64,000 bases of DNA from Sycon ciliatum (GCF_964019385.1 NC_088655.1:6108658-6172657); one strand, 5' to 3'; positions 10,945 through 22,840 are shown, counted from the stretch's first letter. The notes: generated by a model from the sequence alone, not told the origin. Program-made: numbers and translations.

Positions 10945-11423
10945 GGTTACGTTTGGTTGGTCACATTCCCAAATGGGAATCACTTGGAATCACTCGGAAT
11001 CATTCTCGCCCGTTTGGTTGGTCAAAAAAGTGCGTTAGGTTGGTCACATTCCACATGATTCCAGAATGGGAATCGCTGAGAATGATTCTTTTTGGAGAAT
11101 GATCATTCCACCTCACATGCTGGAATGAGCATTCTCATTCCGGAATCAAAAATGATAATGGCTGCCACGAGCCAAACAATGTACATGTAGCAACAGGCTC
11201 AAGTGACTCAAATCATGCACTCAGAAGTACCTTGACTCTCTCAAGGAAACTAGAGTCGGGTAAAAGAAAATACAGCCGCCGTTCCACAACGACATCATGG
11301 AATTGTTATGTCAAGTGATTCCTAATTGATTCTGGCGCGTTAGTTTGGTCAGGTGATTCTTGCTGATTCCCATTCCAGAATGGTTGTCATTTACATTCTG
11401 AAAATGCCCAACCAAACGCAACC
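10945..11423. mobile_element. TIR element, Harbinger/Tourist-like by appearance
   Basis: The ends GGTTACGTTTGGTTGG (10945-10960) and the complement of GGTTGCGTTTGGTTGGG (11407-11423) form imperfect inverted repeats. The interior is rich in GGAATGATTC-like short palindromes and has no transposase. Motifs of the form GTTTGGTTGG are familiar from Harbinger/Tourist MITEs, but no clear 3-bp target duplication was found, so the family is a guess. Confidence 0.55.
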
Positions 11424-12001
11424 ATAGTTTGCTCACTTTGTTGGTATCATTTCTGTTTTCATTTCTATTTAGACAAATTTTGTGTTTTTCTAAACTTGAT
11501 AAATTACCACCTTGTCACGAGTGTTGCTTTCTTGATCTTTACCCTATTTCAGTGTTAGGCTTTCCAAATAATAATTGAGCCATTCCCTGTATTATCCTTG
11601 ATGAGAAGGGAGCGAAATATCCCTTGGCGGATTATGCTCGGTGAAAGGCTGAGTTATGCTTCCCATTATGCCCAAATTATGCCAGTGATTATGCTACATT
11701 ATACTGGAATTATGCCAATGATGGTGCTATGCTATGCTGCGGTCCAATCTACTAGTATGGTGAACTCAGTACAAACAGCCCTTGGCGGATTACGCTCGGT
11801 AATTTGCTGAATTATGCTTTACATTATGCCAGTGATTTTGCTACGTTAACAATTATGCTGGTATTATGCCAAGGATGGTGGAACACTGTACCCTTGTACT
11901 CTTGTTGCACTTTGCAACGTTACCCGAATGAAAGCGATGGCATGGCTGTAAGGCTCTGGCTGATTGTCTGACAGCAGCCTAGCTATAACCGCCGCCACAC
12001 G
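11424..12001. other. Non-coding; ATTATGC-rich stretch
   Basis: Between about 11600 and 11885 the motif ATTATGC and relatives recur many times, and two copies of CCCTTGGCGGATTA start at about 11622 and 11780. It resembles 1746-1830. No gene seen. Confidence 0.4.
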
Positions 12002-12117
12002 ACTGGAACCTCAAGATGCGGACATTACAGACTGGAACCTCAAGATGTGGACATTACAGACTGGAACCTCAAGATGCGGACATTACAGACTGGAACCTCA
12101 AGATGCGGACATTACAG
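12002..12117. repeat. 29-bp tandem repeat, four copies
   Basis: Four copies of a 29-bp unit starting ACTGGAACCTCAAGATGCGG, with a single substitution in one copy. Confidence 0.9.
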
Positions 12118-12947
12118 CCAGAACACAATGCTGTCTGCTCTACGGTCCTCACGTGCTCTCCACGATAACGCTCTTCTCATTCTCATGATTTCGATAGAAA
12201 GTGGGAAGAGGAGCAGCACGGTTTGAGAACGGTTTGACAACGCATGTGGGTTAAATACCCGTACATCGTAATGCCTCCCACAATCCACCGACACCAATAT
12301 CTAGGCAAGCGTGGTCATCAGTTGTTGGCGACCGACGCGAAACCCGCTCCTTGGACAGTGGCTGGAGGGACGGTTGGACGGACATATTATGTGCAGGGAA
12401 CAACATGAAATCTTTGGAGTGCAATTTGTTTGGATGAATGCAAGAATCTCTCATCATTGCACCAGCGAGTGTCAGTGCAAGTGTGATAACTGTTCAATGA
12501 TAATGGATCCTTGCTGTTGCGCACCCTGCTGTACTGGAACTGGTCCTAGTCACACACATCGTGTCATTCAGTGATACATAGAGACGATCTGTTGGCTACT
12601 CTCTTTGAAATCTTTCATACATCATTGGTAGGGCTTGGTGTGATGTAAAAGAAAGCCACTTCCTTTCCTACATTGTCGGAATCGGTCTATGCACCAGCGT
12701 GACATGTACTTCAGTCCTGGCCAAAGAAATCCCACCCGCAAGTCAAACGTAGCTCAGCGTTTCCACTCCAATGACATCATGCACGTTCCCAAAACTGATT
12801 TCGAGGCCCGCAGCGGCCGCATGAGCCTTGGTGCTGCTTTCGGCACGAGGGTTGGCCAATTGGATTTCTTTGGCCACGACTGTTCAGTCATCATGTATAC
12901 TATAATATGGAATGACGGCAAGTAGTTATTTCTGTGCCAAACTGTAC
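12118..12947. other. Unique flank of the 57-bp satellite
   Basis: No gene supported. This is the left unique flank of the satellite array. Confidence 0.35.
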
Positions 12948-13091
12948 TGTGTAGTGTGTAAAATGCATGGTGCAGTGCAACACCTAAGTACACATGTACT
13001 GTAGTGTGTAGTGTGTAAAATGCATGGTGCAGTGCAACACCTAAGTACACATGTACTGTACTGTGTAGTGTGTAAAATGCATGGTGCAGTG
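12948..13091. repeat. 57-bp satellite, block 1 (about 2.5 copies)
   Basis: The start of the satellite array; the monomer contains GCAACACCTAAGTACACATG. The block stops inside a monomer, exactly at the left end of the P-like transposon, with the 8-bp duplication GTGCAGTG at 13084-13091. Confidence 0.95.
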
Positions 13092-13125
13092 CAGGGAGCC
13101 CTACACATACCGGGAGGTGACACGG
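13092..13125 (+). repeat. Left terminal inverted repeat of P-like transposon
   Basis: 34 bp, identical in inverse to 20450-20483. It probably acts as a transposase recognition or cleavage end, as TIRs do in P elements. Confidence 0.95.
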
Positions 13126-13317
13126 GCACAGAAACTGTGCATGACGTTTGACTCATTCAAAAAAAAAAAGTAGCTGAGAGTTCTCATCACACATCAGTAC
13201 AGATATTGATGAAAAGAGTTAATCGATGCTGAATATCGTTTGTGAGAGTCATCTTATCATATGCTGGCTTGCTGTGACACTTCAATATGGCCTTGAGTGG
13301 TCATTGACGCAAGTAGG

Positions 13318-16300
13318 ATGGCGGCCAATGTTTCCCAGGCTCAGCTTTTGGGTAAAAGGTAAGAGTGTTTTGTGATGTCAAAATTTAGTGAAAATGACGA
13401 TCGAATGAACATGTTTCCTGAAGTCTGACCAAGTTTGAACACTCTGAACGAGTATTTCCGGCGAAGATAAAGGCTGTCGCCACACACTAGCACAGCGATC
13501 TAACTAAACTCTGCTGAACGTCGTGGTGAAATCAGAGCCTAAAAACATTTTCAAGTTCGTACTTTTGTATAGCTGTAACAAGTGGATAGACTCTTTGGAT
13601 TCGCTGTATCGTGCAAATATAAGTTAACCTAATTACTATAAGTCGGAAACAGGAACAATTCGTGTAGTTATTGCCTGTTTTCAGATTTTTTGTGAATGCA
13701 ACATTTGCTCATATTGAAAATACATCATGTTAGCAAGCATATATTTCCACTCGGCAAAGACGTGGATTTATGAACTGTGGATTAATAGCATCTACATAAC
13801 TTCTCGTTTTATCCCTAAAAAAATGGAAACGTTAGGAGGCAATTTTGATTGCCAAATTCATCTTCAAATGTCACTATTTTTGGGACGAGTAAAGCACCGC
13901 GGTTTTCAGTACAACTATACGAAACGAATGTATAGCTGCAGTGTGCCGAGCACCATACCTGGGTACTCAAACACCAAAGTTCTGTCTGTTCTCTTTCTGT
14001 TTATATGTCAATATAGGACCTCACGTGGTGATGCTGATCCGCCTTTGAAGCGAATTTTAAGAGAACATGAAGATACGAATAGCACAACAGGTACGATGGT
14101 CATGCTCCAGCATTGCTGTCCTGCATGCACGATGAAGTGGGTGTAGTTCATATGTATGGGTGAATGGGTGAATTTTCTTCTTGCTTCTTGTTTCAGGAAT
14201 TCAATCGAAAGAAGCTATTGTTGGTGACAACTCACGCAATCATTGCATCGAGGCTGAGCTGCACCCAGCATGTAACCCAATCACTTGGAAAAATGGTGAC
14301 CCACCATGCTGTAGGGAACTTGTGCTGTACAGCATATTGCAGACCAGCTTCCCCACAAACTCGTTTAGAGCGCGGGACGCAGCATTGCTGGCCTTTGAAC
14401 GTGCAGTGAACGGTGCAAATCGAATTTTGAATTGCAAGGATCAACTTTCTCCTTCACAGGTAACCTCTTACCTGAAGCGAGCTCCGACAAAGTCAACGAA
14501 CTCCGGAAAGTATCGTGGGCGCGTCAGGTGGGCCAGGTTTAGTGACTTGGTTTCGAAAATCATTCAGGGGCATGGAGGGACTCTGCACCATGCGTTGAAG
14601 AATTGCATGACCGAAGCGGACAGGAGTGCGCTTCTTCGCGATATCGATTTAGCTTTAGCTTCGTGGGAATTTGCACCCAATCAGACTGCGGATCATAAGC
14701 CTTTTGGATTATCTGAAATCTCGGAGTTCTTTTATTCGCATGCCTCAACCTTTTCGCTCTGGCGGTTGGATAACGAGGGAAATGAAGGGTTGCATTTATT
14801 TTACTTTGGTGGAAGTCCCGCACATGCTGTACGTAGCATTAGAATCCTGCCTAACCTTTCCTTTTCAACATTCATGTATGGGATACAAGTGCCTTTGCAG
14901 CTTGATGTATCTGATAATGTAGTGTCATCAGCTGACCACTTTTCCAAACTTCTGCATATGTTGGCAACTGCCAGTGAATGCTCTGGGTGTTCTTACAATA
15001 AGTATGAGAAGGTAGTGGAGACGCGTCCTGAAGGTGGTATCTTCCGGGGTTCAGATGGTACGGTGGTAGCGAATCTTGAAGAAGCCTGGGTGCCACAACG
15101 CTGCATTCGAACTGTTGTCTGTCCCCACCTGATAGCTGCTGGGTCCAGGTGTGCAGCTTGTAAATTGTTTGACGGAACGCTGAGGAAAGCACTCTCTCGG
15201 CTTTCGGACTCACCCGTTTCTCCGCACACTGCCTTTATACATTTGTCACGTGATGACTTAATTCTACGCCTGCGTTCTGAGGCTAAACGGTTTGAGGAAC
15301 TCAGCCGAAACTTTCATCGGCTGCAGAAAATGAGGGACGAAATGATTTCGTCTGTGGATGATGGTTTTTCAGAGGTTTTTAAAAACCTTCAAGACGGTAT
15401 GGACATCATACACGACAGAGTGCAAAACCCAATATGCATGTGGGAAGGCTGCAAAAGGCATTTTTCGGAAATAAAAGATCTTGTGCATCATTTGAAATTT
15501 GACCACGTTCGAAATAGTGCATTGCAATTGCACCCATCCTACACTTGTAAATGGAAAGATTGCAAATCCGGTCCTTTTCGGTCACGAAAGTTGTGTGAAA
15601 CACACTTGCTTTTGCACACAGGTAAACCTGAAGATGCTTTCTTTAGCCTTTTGTTGGCTGACCAGGCACGTGCCCTCGTGACACCTAGTCATCAAATGCG
15701 CTGGCACCCATCAGTGCTTCGTTGGTGTATGCAGCAACATGCGCTGTCTGCTCAGTCGTACGAAAGTATGCGGGAGTCTGGGTTTTTGAAACTTCCGTCT
15801 GGCAGGACTATATTGAGGTACCGGAACTTCAACCAGCCTCAAAGCGGTTGGCATGAACATTCACTCAGAAATATGAGAGAGAGCTATGATGAGTTTCTTC
15901 GCCAGGGAAAAGGCAGACATGACCGAGCCTTTATGGGTGGACTTTACTTTGACGAAGTTAAGGTGAAAGAAGGCCTTGTATGGGACGAACGTTCTGATAC
16001 CCTTGTAGGCTTCGTGGACAGTGGGTGTTATCCTGATAGTGAAGAGGGTGAAGTGGAAGACCTGTTAGCTACCCATGTTCTGCAGTTCTCCTTCAAGAGC
16101 CTCTTTTCTAAATTTTTCTTTCCATGCTGCTACTTCTTCACTAAGTCTATGAAGGGGTATCAACTGGAAGATGTAATTGATGCTGGTGTTTCAAGCCTTC
16201 ACCGGTTTGGGTTTGATGTGCTTGTCCTTTGTTGTGACGGTGGTGGTAGCAATCGTGGTTTTTTGCGTAGCTTTCAGGATAGCTCCGGTGCATACTACAA

Positions 16301-17308
16301 CAAGAAATCATTGCACCCTATATTCGTCATATCAGACCCTACACACATTGTAAAGAAGTTCCGAAACAACCTTTCGAAAAGTGGTCAAGGAGCGTCTTTC
16401 ACGAGGCACCTGCAGGTTGAAGGGTATAGCATAGTGTGGAAGCAGATTAGGGAGGTGAACGAGAGGGATAGTCAGCGCCAAGTGGGTTTGACAAGAATCA
16501 CAAAGGAACATGTAAACCTTTCTAGCTACAGCAAAATGCGTGCTGGGCTGGCATTTGATGTCTTCCAGCAGTGTGTCATTGATGAAATGCAGACCAGTGA
16601 TCCTGCTGGAACGGTAGGAGTACGGAAGTACTTGGAAAACGTTAAAATGTTTGTGGATATCTTTTCTTCAAGCACCAAGTTGGTAGACCCATCAGACCCC
16701 CGCCTGGTCAAACTTGCATCCGTAAGCCAATGGCTGAATGATTGGAAAAGCAATGCAGGATCTTCTGGTGGCTCCAAATCTTTTGTTTCCCCTCAGTTAC
16801 ATGAGGATGTGACTTTTGCAGCCCAAGGCTTGCAGAGCCTTGTAGCATTCATTGCCACAGAGTTCCATAGCTTGGAACCACCTCTCTATGTGATACCGAA
16901 AACCATTAATCAAGACTTCCTTGAAGGGTATTTTGGACTCCAGAGGAGCATTGGCGGTTGCAATAGCAACATGACATGCAAAGCGTATGGGTACAATGGC
17001 CTGTGTCTCAATCAGACTCATGTCATGGGTAGAAACCTGGGTACGGGTGCAGCTCAAATGCCTCTCAAGCCTCATCATGCAAGGACGGTGGCAACTTCTA
17101 AGGATTCACACCAGAAACAGTAAGTGACTTGCGTGTGTACTTCAATATACACGGATATTAATTTTTTCACCAATTGAGGGAATGGAAAAGGGAAATTGAT
17201 ATTAATTTTAATATTTCATTTAGACTCGGATTGAGAGCCAATCGTCAGCTATCACCTCTAGCACGTCAAGTTGGAAGGCTGTTGGATTGCGCACCCAAGA
17301 CGTGCTAG
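13318..17308 (+). CDS. P-element-type transposase, four exons, with C2H2 fingers
   Basis: Proposed exons are 13318-13358, 14017-14090, 14197-17119 and 17224-17308. All introns are GT-AG, the phases agree (2, 1, 2), and the sum gives 1040 codons plus stop. The ATG at 13318 has a good context (GTAGGATGG). Exon 3 is one long open frame. Its C-terminal half matches P-element transposase landmarks: LYFDEVKVKEGLVW, VLCCDGGGSNRGF, FVISDPTHIVKKFRNN, and near the end INQDFLEGYFGLQR. This points to an RNase-H-like core with candidate acidic residues near D624, D719 and E948. Two C2H2 fingers lie at about 452-512 (CMWEGC and CKWKDC starts), and a Cys-rich cluster at about 300-365 (CSGC, CPH, CAAC). No N-terminal THAP finger is seen, unlike the Drosophila element and THAP9. 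No frameshift or internal stop appears, so it may be functional. Short exons 1, 2 and 4 are inferred from splice signals only. Confidence 0.88.
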
Positions 17309-18006
17309 AGCTGTTAGCCAGTTAGTTGTAGAACGTCGGTACCGTCGGTCAGTGTCGTGCAATGTTATCGCATTAGCTGATTGTCAAGTAAGTGGTGGTG
17401 TTAGTGGACATTATAGCCTAACTTGTAGTTCCTTGATCCTTTTTCTTTACTAAAAATATTTCATTTGTAAAGGGAAAATGACCTGTAAGTTACTAGTTAG
17501 GACGAACAGACGAACAGTCCACCATTTATTTCATTTGCTTGGCATTTAGATGTTTGGAGCTTAAAGAAAGGGTAGAGCAGGATTTTGGACTTTAACTTTT
17601 AACAAAAGGCTGTGAAAGGCAAAAGTAGAAATTTTGAGTGTCCATTAGATGAATACAGTATGTTTGTTTTTGGAAAACTTAAAAGTGTACCAAAAACGAA
17701 TCGAAAATGACAATATCGACGCTGGAAAAGGAAGGCCTCCTTAGGCCTTAGCAAATAATTTACAATGCAAGCATGATGGAGGCGGTGCAGATAACAGGAA
17801 AAACTTGTAATCTATTCGAATCACTATTCATAAGGTTGAGGAAATATGAATGTTCAGTGGGAAAAATACTATAATTATGATACGATGTGATATGATGAAG
17901 CCCCCAGGGCAAAAAATTGGGGAGATATTTACGATGATTGCAGCATAACACCGTGGTGGTGAAGACAGAGATTGAGACATAAAATAAATACTACTTATCT
18001 GGTTCA
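17309..18006. other. Spacer between convergent transposon genes
   Basis: AT-rich, non-coding. It would contain the 3' ends of both convergent transcripts. Confidence 0.5.
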
Positions 18007-20083
18007 TTACTTTGGCTCGCAGTTCTCCTTTTCCAAGGAGGTTAGGTGGGAGGAAAGTCTGCTGATCAGGTCAGCTTTCGTCCCTCCCACGGGCAAACCA
18101 TTACTGCGCAATGCGTCTTTAAGTTGCTTCACAGTACCAGTTGTGAGGATGCTGGCAGAGTCAGGATTGGCTGTCTTGCTGGCAGCATTGCTCCCTGGCT
18201 TGACACTGGCACGTAGGGCCTGGGAGGATTTCCTTGGGGCCAAGTTGAATCTCCTCAGCATCTGCTTCTGTTTGCTTTTGACAAACATATCGATGATCGC
18301 CACCAACATTGATTTGTCATCAGTGTTGGTGAGCCTGTGGAACTGCTTGCAGATGCCTTGATCTGCAAGAAGGTTTGCTTTCAGGAGAGGCAGTGCAGTG
18401 CTGCGCTCTTTAGCCAGAAGAGCATGGAAACTCGACTCTGTTAACTCGTGCATTTGCTGGAACATTGCTAATGCATCTGACTTCAGCTTGAAGACGTGCT
18501 TCCCTTGGTTTTGCTTCTCTTCTGTGTGGTTGCATGCCTGCAGGAGTGGATCGTCTTCTATGTCATCAAACGATTCGAATACATCTGCTGCCAACACCGC
18601 TGACAAGCTTCTGGATGTTTCATCATTGACCGTCACAACTTCAGCAACCGCCACATCGTGTGTTACGCTTTCTTCAACCACCTCTTCTACCTCTGCAACA
18701 TCCTCTTCTACAGACTCGGCTGGCTGCCCATTTCCGTGAAGAACTGAATCATCCTCACTCGTAAGTAGTTCTATCTTAGACACCCGGCAGCCCTGCGCCA
18801 GACGCACATCCACTCCAAATTGACTGAGTACCCGCAAGTTTTCTTGTTGTCCTTGCTTGTGCCATATCCTTTTCCGCACAGCTACAATGCACCATCCAGC
18901 ATGGTATGCTATGGCTGCAGCCTCCGGTGCATCATGTCGTTGTGGCCGTTCTTTTGTGGTGATTTGCAGGGTTCCGGATTTCTGCAACTCATGCCATATT
19001 GTTCGGACTAGCTCGTGGAATAGGGAAGATGACAATCGATCGGTAACTGCAGCATTCAAAGCAGAGAAGAATGGATAATTAGCCAAGTGCCGCATACTCT
19101 TGAAATTATAAATTACATTATAATATATTGTCAACTCTGCACAACTGCTGCATGTTCTGCTGGTGCCGTACCTTTGTTGTTGCCGATGTGTCTGTTAATT
19201 AAAATTCCGCATACTCTTGAAATTATAAATTAAATATATATTGTCAACTCTGCACAACTGTTGCATGTTCCGCTGGTGCCGTAGCTTTGTTGTTGGCGAT
19301 GTGTCTGTTAATTAATTCTACATGTTAGTGTGCAGTCAACCAATCTAGCTCTAGTATTAAATGAAGTTGATGCAGTTTCAATTTTATGCATTTGTGTTTG
19401 CTGTACGGCAATATCTAACTTATGCTTCCTGCTGCAATCTATTTCACGACACGTTTCAGTTGTAATTTGCTTATTTCCTTTCCACTCACGTGCTTGAAAT
19501 ATGTCGGCAACTACAATGTTTCGATCCAAGACACCGGTACGCGGTATGCTATAATAATACTTGTTTTTTCATTGTCTAGCGAATTTATTTCCTCTCTCTA
19601 GAAAATGAGGGCTACTGATGAGCTCCAGCCGAGAGCACCATCAATGATAATATTATTATAATGTACATGATTGTAGGATGTATAATGATGACTAATTACT
19701 TTCATTATACGAGTAGCAAGATATTGTTCGTGTGTAATTCTTACCTTTTTTATCATCTGGAAAATTCGCATCCTCTCTGCTGCAAATAACCAATTTGCAA
19801 AATCTAGTAAACGATGGCTGCTTGTACATGGCTCTCAAGTGCTGACGTATTTCTGTTTGGGACCTTCCAAAGCAGTTGTTCAAGTCACTGGAGAACTCAA
19901 TCAGGAATGACTGAGTTCCCCAGTACGTATGATCCCCGCCCTGCATGCATTTCTCAAGCAATGTGCAAATTGCACGCGCGGTGGTCGACTCCTGTGGCTG
20001 GTGGGCGGCTAGAACTTCGTCCTCAGCAAGACCTGCATCCAAAATTCCGCAACATTGAATGGCGCTGCGTCGATATCATCCAT
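18007..20083 (-). CDS. SAP-domain protein of the P-like transposon (frameshifted)
   Basis: The last exon, 19098-18007, encodes 363 residues: a conserved-looking region (SMRHLANYPFFSALNAAV), an acidic middle (repeated Glu/Val, EEDVAEVEEVVEE) and a C-terminal SAP motif (TVKQLKDALRSNGLPVGG..ADLISRL), a fold that binds AT-rich DNA. The first exon, about 20083-19745, starts at an ATG (MDDIDAAPF...) and ends at a good donor (AAAG/GTAAG). It changes frame at a run of four T at 20044-20041, where one extra T would keep it open. Exon 1 ends in phase 1 and the 19098 acceptor is phase 0, so an intervening exon is needed; a candidate at 19492-19407 fits both phases. Function is unknown. A DNA-binding helper for transposition is an inference from its place inside the element. 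Confidence 0.65.
19091..19316. repeat. Tandem duplication of about 115 bp in the SAP gene intron
   Basis: The segment 19091-19203 is repeated at 19208-19316 with a few substitutions (shared CCGCATACTCTTGAAATTAT). It covers the beginning of the SAP-domain exon, so two potential acceptor regions exist. Confidence 0.85.
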
Positions 20084-20449
20084 TATCAACACAAACTCAT
20101 TCAACAAATGAAAAACTATCATCACCAACCTCGAATCCACTTCACAAAGCGCTCTTTGTCCAAACAAAAGTCTTCCTTGCACACAAGAATGTCTTCGGCC
20201 ACAACAAGGGGGCTAGGAAGATTCGACATTTCATCTCCCAGGACAGATCAAAGATGTATCAAAGATAATAGCACTTAGTACAATAATTCAATCCAATCGA
20301 TCGATTCAAACTTTCAAATGAATACTGCACTAAAAATTCATGAAACCATCCTTGTTTTAGCCTTGTTTGCGGTTTCAAAAAAGTTCGATGGTTTTTTGAA
20401 AAACCACAGGGTTCACCCGTGAGGCAACCATCAAACAGGAGTTATGGTT

Positions 20450-20483
20450 CCGTGTCACCTCCCGGTATGTGTAGGGCTCCCTG
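20450..20483 (-). repeat. Right terminal inverted repeat of P-like transposon
   Basis: 34 bp, a perfect inverse match to 13092-13125, followed directly by the target duplication GTGCAGTG at 20484-20491. Confidence 0.95.
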
Positions 20484-21493
20484 GTGCAGTGCAACACCTA
20501 AGTACACATGTACTGTACTGTGTAGTGTGTAAAATGCATGGTGCAGTGCAACACCTAAGTACACATGTACTGTACTGTGTAGTGTGTAAAATGCATGGTG
20601 CAGTGCAACACCTAAGTACACATGTACTGTACTGTGTAGTGTGTAAAATGCATGGTGCAGTGCAACACCTAAGTACACATGTACTGTACTGTGTAGTGTG
20701 TAAAATGCATGGTGCAGTGCAACACCTAAGTACACATGTACTGTACTGTGTAGTGTGTAAAATGCATGGTGCAGTGCAACACCTAAGTACACATGTACTG
20801 TACTGTGTAGTGTGTAAAATGCATGGTGCAGTGCAACACCTAAGTACACATGTACTGTAGTGTGTAGTGTGTAAAATGCATGGTGCAGTGCAACACCTAA
20901 GTACACATGTACTGTACTGTGTAGTGTGTAAAATGCATGGTGCAGTGCAACACCTAAGTACACATGTACTGTACTGTGTAGTGTGTAAAATGCATGGTGC
21001 AGTGCAACACCTAAGTACACATGTACTGTACTGTGTAGTGTGTAAAATGCATGGTGCAGTGCAACACCTAAGTACACATGTACTGTACTGTGTAGTGTGT
21101 AAAATGCATGGTGCAGTGCAACACCTAAGTACACATGTACTGTAGTGTGTAGTGTGTAAAATGCATGGTGCAGTGCAACACCTAAGTACACATGTACTGT
21201 AGTGTGTAGTGTGTAAAATGCATGGTGCAGTGAAACACCTAAGTACACATGTACTGTACTGTGTAGTGTGTAAAATGCATGGTGCAGTGCAACACCTAAG
21301 TACACATGTACTGTAGTGTGTAGTGTGTAAAATGCATGGTGCAGTGCAACACCTAAGTACACATGTACTGTAGTGTGTAGTGTGTAAAATGCATGGTGCA
21401 GTGCAACACCTAAGTACACATGTACTGTACTGTGTAGTGTGTAAAATGCATGGTGCAGTGCAACACCTAAGTACACATTAGAACAACACCTAA
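20484..21493. repeat. 57-bp satellite, block 2 (about 17.7 copies)
   Basis: Continuation of the satellite interrupted by the P-like transposon, in the same orientation as block 1. Monomers differ by few changes, mainly GTACTGTACTGTG versus GTACTGTAGTGTG. The last copies are rearranged near 21477-21503, where a short ACAACACCTAAGTACACATTAG unit is duplicated. Confidence 0.95.
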
Positions 21494-22840
21494 GTACACA
21501 TTAGCCGGTGTGCAACCCGGGGCATGGAAACTTGCCCATGTTGTCCCAGTTCACAAACGGTCCTCCAGATCTTTGGCATCTAACTACCGACCAATATCAC
21601 TGCTAACGATCATGTCGAAAGTCATGGAGGGCATTGTAAACACGCAACTGGTTAACTACCTAGAGAAGCATGAGGTGTTGCCAAACAGCCAGTTTGGATT
21701 CCGACGTGGTAGAGGAACCGCAGATATCTTAACGGCTCTCCAACATGAATGGGTCCACACCATAAGTACTGGCGGTTGTGTCCAGGTCCTCGCCGTGGAT
21801 ATTGCCGGTGCGTTTGACGGGGTATCGCACACAGGAGTGCTGTACAAAGCAAAGCAGGCCGGCGTCGACGGACGCCTGCTTGTTTGGCTACAGGACTACC
21901 TCACCAACCGAAACATCCGCGTTGTGGTTGGAGGCCAGACGTCAGATGCTCAACCCATCCAGGCTGGTGTCCCCCAAGGCAGCATCCTAGGACCCAGCCT
22001 CTTCCTTCTATACACCTGTGACATTGAACAATGTTTAACTCCAGGAACGCAGCTGAGCAGCTTTGCAGACGACACCACACTCTACAGCTTAGTACAGCCA
22101 ACTGACGATCTCCAACAGTCCACCGCCTCCCTCATACTTGTTCAAGCTGCACTACATTCCAGGGCCTCCCCAGGTAAAGGCCATGCTGCCACCAACCAAG
22201 CCCCCTGCCGTAGCTAGCATGTGCACACGGCAAACACGTCAGACGCACCATGCCTTTCAGCTGAAGTGGACACCACCTCGCACAGCCCCTGACTACCTCC
22301 TGCGATCCTTCCCCTTCTTCGCCATCACACCCTGGAACAACCTGCCTGCGGACCTCCTGCTTCACGAGCCTCATTCAAGACGCCTCCAAACCTTCAAGGT
22401 CAACGTATGTAAGGATCTAATCCGAAAGAGATGGCTGTGGTCCACACAGTACCTGTGACGATGATATTGAGATTTGAGACCCATTTAGTATTTACCTCTC
22501 TACTACTACTTGCTTGTTATGATTACTGTCCTCTTTCTTCATTTTCCCTTCTGGTTTAGTCATTACACGTATTAATTTATATTATTTGGTGCAATACTAG
22601 AGCCCCTTTCTCGCACCAAATTATTATTTTTGCTACCTGACCATGCACCCCCCCCTTTTTTTCGATGCCAGGTTGCAACGCTAACGCCGAGACCCCTGGT
22701 CGGTCGAGTTGCTCCCTGTACATCGGCACGTCGTCCCTACATCCCCTGTGTCTTGTCTTGTGTTTGTCTCCACATGTCTCTTTGTAGGGCTGTGTTCCCA
22801 ATAAAAAAAAAAAAAAAAACAAAAAAAAACAAAAAAAAAC
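21494..22840 (+). mobile_element. 5'-truncated LINE with poly(A) tail
   Basis: It starts abruptly in the fingers of a reverse transcriptase and ends with AATAAA merging into an A-rich tail (22799-22840), the signature of a retroposed copy. It sits inside the 57-bp satellite at the ACACAT position. The target duplication is not clear beyond about 4 bp (ACAT). Confidence 0.8.
21510..22458 (+). pseudogene. LINE reverse transcriptase remnant (CR1/Jockey-like)
   Basis: The first part (21510-about 22135) shows non-LTR RT blocks in order: NYRPISLL, SQFGFRRGRGT, LAVDIAGAFD, AGVPQGSILGP and FADDTTLY, the last being the catalytic FADD. The frame then breaks. A second frame (about 22138-22458) supplies a C-terminal tail with ITPWNNLPADLL, usual at the end of CR1/Jockey-type ORF2. 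The thumb region between them is missing, so there is an internal deletion with frameshift. The endonuclease domain is absent because of 5' truncation. The copy is dead. Confidence 0.85.

Larger units (their letters stand above)
13092..20483. mobile_element. P-superfamily DNA transposon, 7.4 kb, two genes
   Basis: Perfect 34-bp terminal inverted repeats (13092-13125 and 20450-20483) begin CAGGGAGCCCTACACATACC. Direct 8-bp duplications GTGCAGTG abut both ends (13084-13091 and 20484-20491); the P and hAT superfamilies make 8-bp duplications. Removing the element and one duplication restores a perfect 57-bp satellite monomer, so the boundaries are secure. Inside are two convergent genes: a spliced P-type transposase on the plus strand (13318-17308) and a spliced SAP-domain protein on the minus strand (20083-18007). 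The identical TIRs suggest a fairly recent insertion. Confidence 0.93.

Noticed and set aside
14181-14196. Transposase start at the TTG at 14181
   Set aside because: These bases are the polypyrimidine tract and AG of an intron. A phase-compatible upstream exon set gives an ATG start at 13318.
13092-20483. hAT superfamily assignment for the TIR element (8-bp duplication, CAGGG ends)
   Set aside because: The ends and duplication length fit hAT, but the transposase carries P-type motifs (FDEV.., CDGGGSN.., DPTHIVKKFRNN, NQDFLEGYFG) and no hAT dimerisation region.
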